Part shown: positions 5,765-6,510 of the stretch, one piece after another
Position numbering within the stretch: the first letter of the stretch is position 1
Layout of the letters: every line of letters starts with the position of its first letter
Made by a program: the position numbers and the translations under genes
Source of the DNA: an uncultured Bacteroidia bacterium
GTDB lineage: Bacteria; Bacteroidota; Bacteroidia; Bacteroidales; UBA932
Direction: 5' to 3'
Assembly (NCBI GenBank): GCA_902795785.1
Contig: CADBMK010000116.1
Coordinates: forward strand, 1-6,510
DNA: 6,510 nucleotides
The notes under the pieces: generated by a model
What the model saw: the letters and a program-made list of their open reading frames with translations, nothing else
Told to the model about the DNA's origin: nothing
Databases searched by the model: none

Positions 5765-5772
5765 TATCTTTG
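5765..5772 (+). promoter_or_regulatory. -7 element of guaB
   Basis: TATCTTTG exactly matches TAnnTTTG and lies 18 bp before the first ATG of guaB. It starts 18 nt after the radical SAM stop codon, so guaB has its own promoter in the 44-bp gap. No clear TTTG at -33 is seen. The leader of about 12-15 nt is AT-rich and lacks a Shine-Dalgarno or room for a riboswitch. Confidence 0.65.
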
Positions 5773-5790
5773 CCAAATTTAATTTGTCAC

Positions 5791-6510
5791 ATGATGCAGT
5801 TTGAACTCCCAAAGATGATTGAAGGACTTACCTTCGACGATGTTTTGCTCGTTCCGGCACATTCCGATGTTCTTCCGAGAAGTGTCGATGTCTCTACCAA
5901 ATTCACTAGAGAGATTGCTCTCCACACACCTATTATTTCTGCCGCAATGGATACAGTAACCGAGGCTGACCTCGCCATAGCAATGGCCCGTTCAGGCGGA
6001 ATCGGAGTTATCCACAAGAACATGCCTATCGAGGAGCAGTGCGAGCAGGTTAGACGTGTCAAGAGAGCAGAGAATGGTATGATCTACGATCCTGTGACCA
6101 TCCATCCTGACCAGACCGTGGGAGACGCCCTCGCCCTTATGGCAAAGCACCACATCGGCGGTATTCCTGTAACGGACGAAAACAGCCACCTTATGGGTAT
6201 CGTCACAAACCGTGACCTTCGTTTCCTTACCGACAAGAAGCAGGTCATCAAGGATGTCATGACAAAGGAGAACCTTATCACTGCAAAGAAGGGCATCACC
6301 CTTGCTGAAGCACAGGATATCCTTCTCAAGAGCAAGGTTGAAAAGCTTCCTGTAATTGACGAAAACGGCCGTCTCGCAGGCCTTATCACATACAAGGACC
6401 TTATGAAGATTAAGGACAACCCTATCGCATCAAAGGATTCAATGGGTCGTCTCCTCGTCGCAGCTGCGGCTGGCGTAAAGTCCGACACCATCGAGCGTAT
6501 CGAGATGCTT
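5791..6510 (+). CDS. guaB: IMP dehydrogenase, N-terminal half (cut by window end)
   Basis: Inosine-5'-monophosphate dehydrogenase oxidises IMP to XMP with NAD+, the committed step of GMP synthesis, in the cytoplasm. The visible 240 codons are about half of the usual 485-495 aa. They contain the start of the TIM barrel (EGLTFDDVLLVPAHSDVLPR, residues 11-30; SAAMDTVTEA, 50-59; GGIGVIHKNM, 69-78). The regulatory CBS pair follows: CBS1 at about 98-158 with GGIPVTDE (123-130), and CBS2 at about 160-215 with EKLPVIDENG (184-193). The barrel resumes at GRLLVAAAAGV (219-229). The catalytic Cys loop and the flap lie beyond the window. Two tandem ATGs (5791 and 5794) are possible starts; I give the first, but they differ by one residue only. 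The frame is open to the last base. Confidence 0.96.
   Translation, partial: MMQFELPKMIEGLTFDDVLLVPAHSDVLPRSVDVSTKFTREIALHTPIISAAMDTVTEADLAIAMARSGGIGVIHKNMPIEEQCEQVRRVKRAENGMIYDPVTIHPDQTVGDALALMAKHHIGGIPVTDENSHLMGIVTNRDLRFLTDKKQVIKDVMTKENLITAKKGITLAEAQDILLKSKVEKLPVIDENGRLAGLITYKDLMKIKDNPIASKDSMGRLLVAAAAGVKSDTIERIEML

Noticed and set aside
5747..5790. A possible purine riboswitch or operator before guaB.
   Set aside because: The gap is only 44 bp, AT-rich, has no stable stem, and is mostly occupied by the -7 element and a short leader.
1..6510. Mobile elements, CRISPR arrays, tRNA genes, attachment sites or a defence cluster.
   Set aside because: I saw no transposase or integrase motif, no regularly spaced direct repeats, no cloverleaf with an anticodon stem, and no recognisable defence domain.

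Overview
The window looks like a chromosomal segment from a member of the Bacteroidota, most likely Bacteroidales. Four matches to the TAnnTTTG -7 hexamer-type element of this phylum lie just upstream of the inferred transcripts, two of the five protein-gene promoters lack anything like a Shine-Dalgarno, and the best promoter pairs TTTG with TAnnTTTG at 19 bp. The protein families (a bacterial OPT transporter, a YkfC-like SH3b/NlpC-P60 protein, a YhcC-type radical SAM protein and a CBS-containing IMP dehydrogenase) fit the same assignment. This is an inference from motifs and remembered homologues, not from a database search.

Layout, left to right. Positions 1-177 hold no protein gene. They carry what I read as the promoter and 5' leader of a ribosomal RNA operon transcribed leftward and out of the window: a perfect two-part promoter, three helically phased A-tracts above it, a GNRA-capped 5' hairpin and a boxA-like GTTCTTTGA. 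The 16S gene itself lies outside. A strong intrinsic terminator (178-218) insulates this promoter from a leftward two-gene operon: a 92-aa protein of unknown function (2218-2496) followed 2 nt later by a 655-aa OPT-family transporter (248-2215) that starts with TTG. A 126-bp intergenic region with divergent promoters separates this operon from a rightward family-4-type glycosyltransferase (2623-3768).

The glycosyltransferase converges on a leftward, secreted SH3b/NlpC-P60 cell-wall peptidase (3755-4732), and the two reading frames overlap tail to tail by 14 bp. The peptidase is divergent from a radical SAM protein (4772-5746). Only 39 bp separate their start codons, and the two -7 elements form a near-perfect palindrome back to back. 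The radical SAM message is predicted to be leaderless. Its stop is 44 bp from the start of guaB (5791 to the window end, truncated), which has its own -7 element.

The genes are a mix of housekeeping functions (ribosome synthesis, guanine nucleotide synthesis, peptide uptake, wall turnover, envelope glycosylation, probable RNA or metabolite modification by a radical SAM enzyme) rather than one pathway. I found no mobile element, CRISPR array, tRNA or defence cluster, and no clear case for a new multi-gene system. The most rewarding points are regulatory: the rRNA promoter architecture and the palindromic divergent promoter. The uncharacterised small protein coupled to the OPT transporter is the best candidate for undescribed biology.
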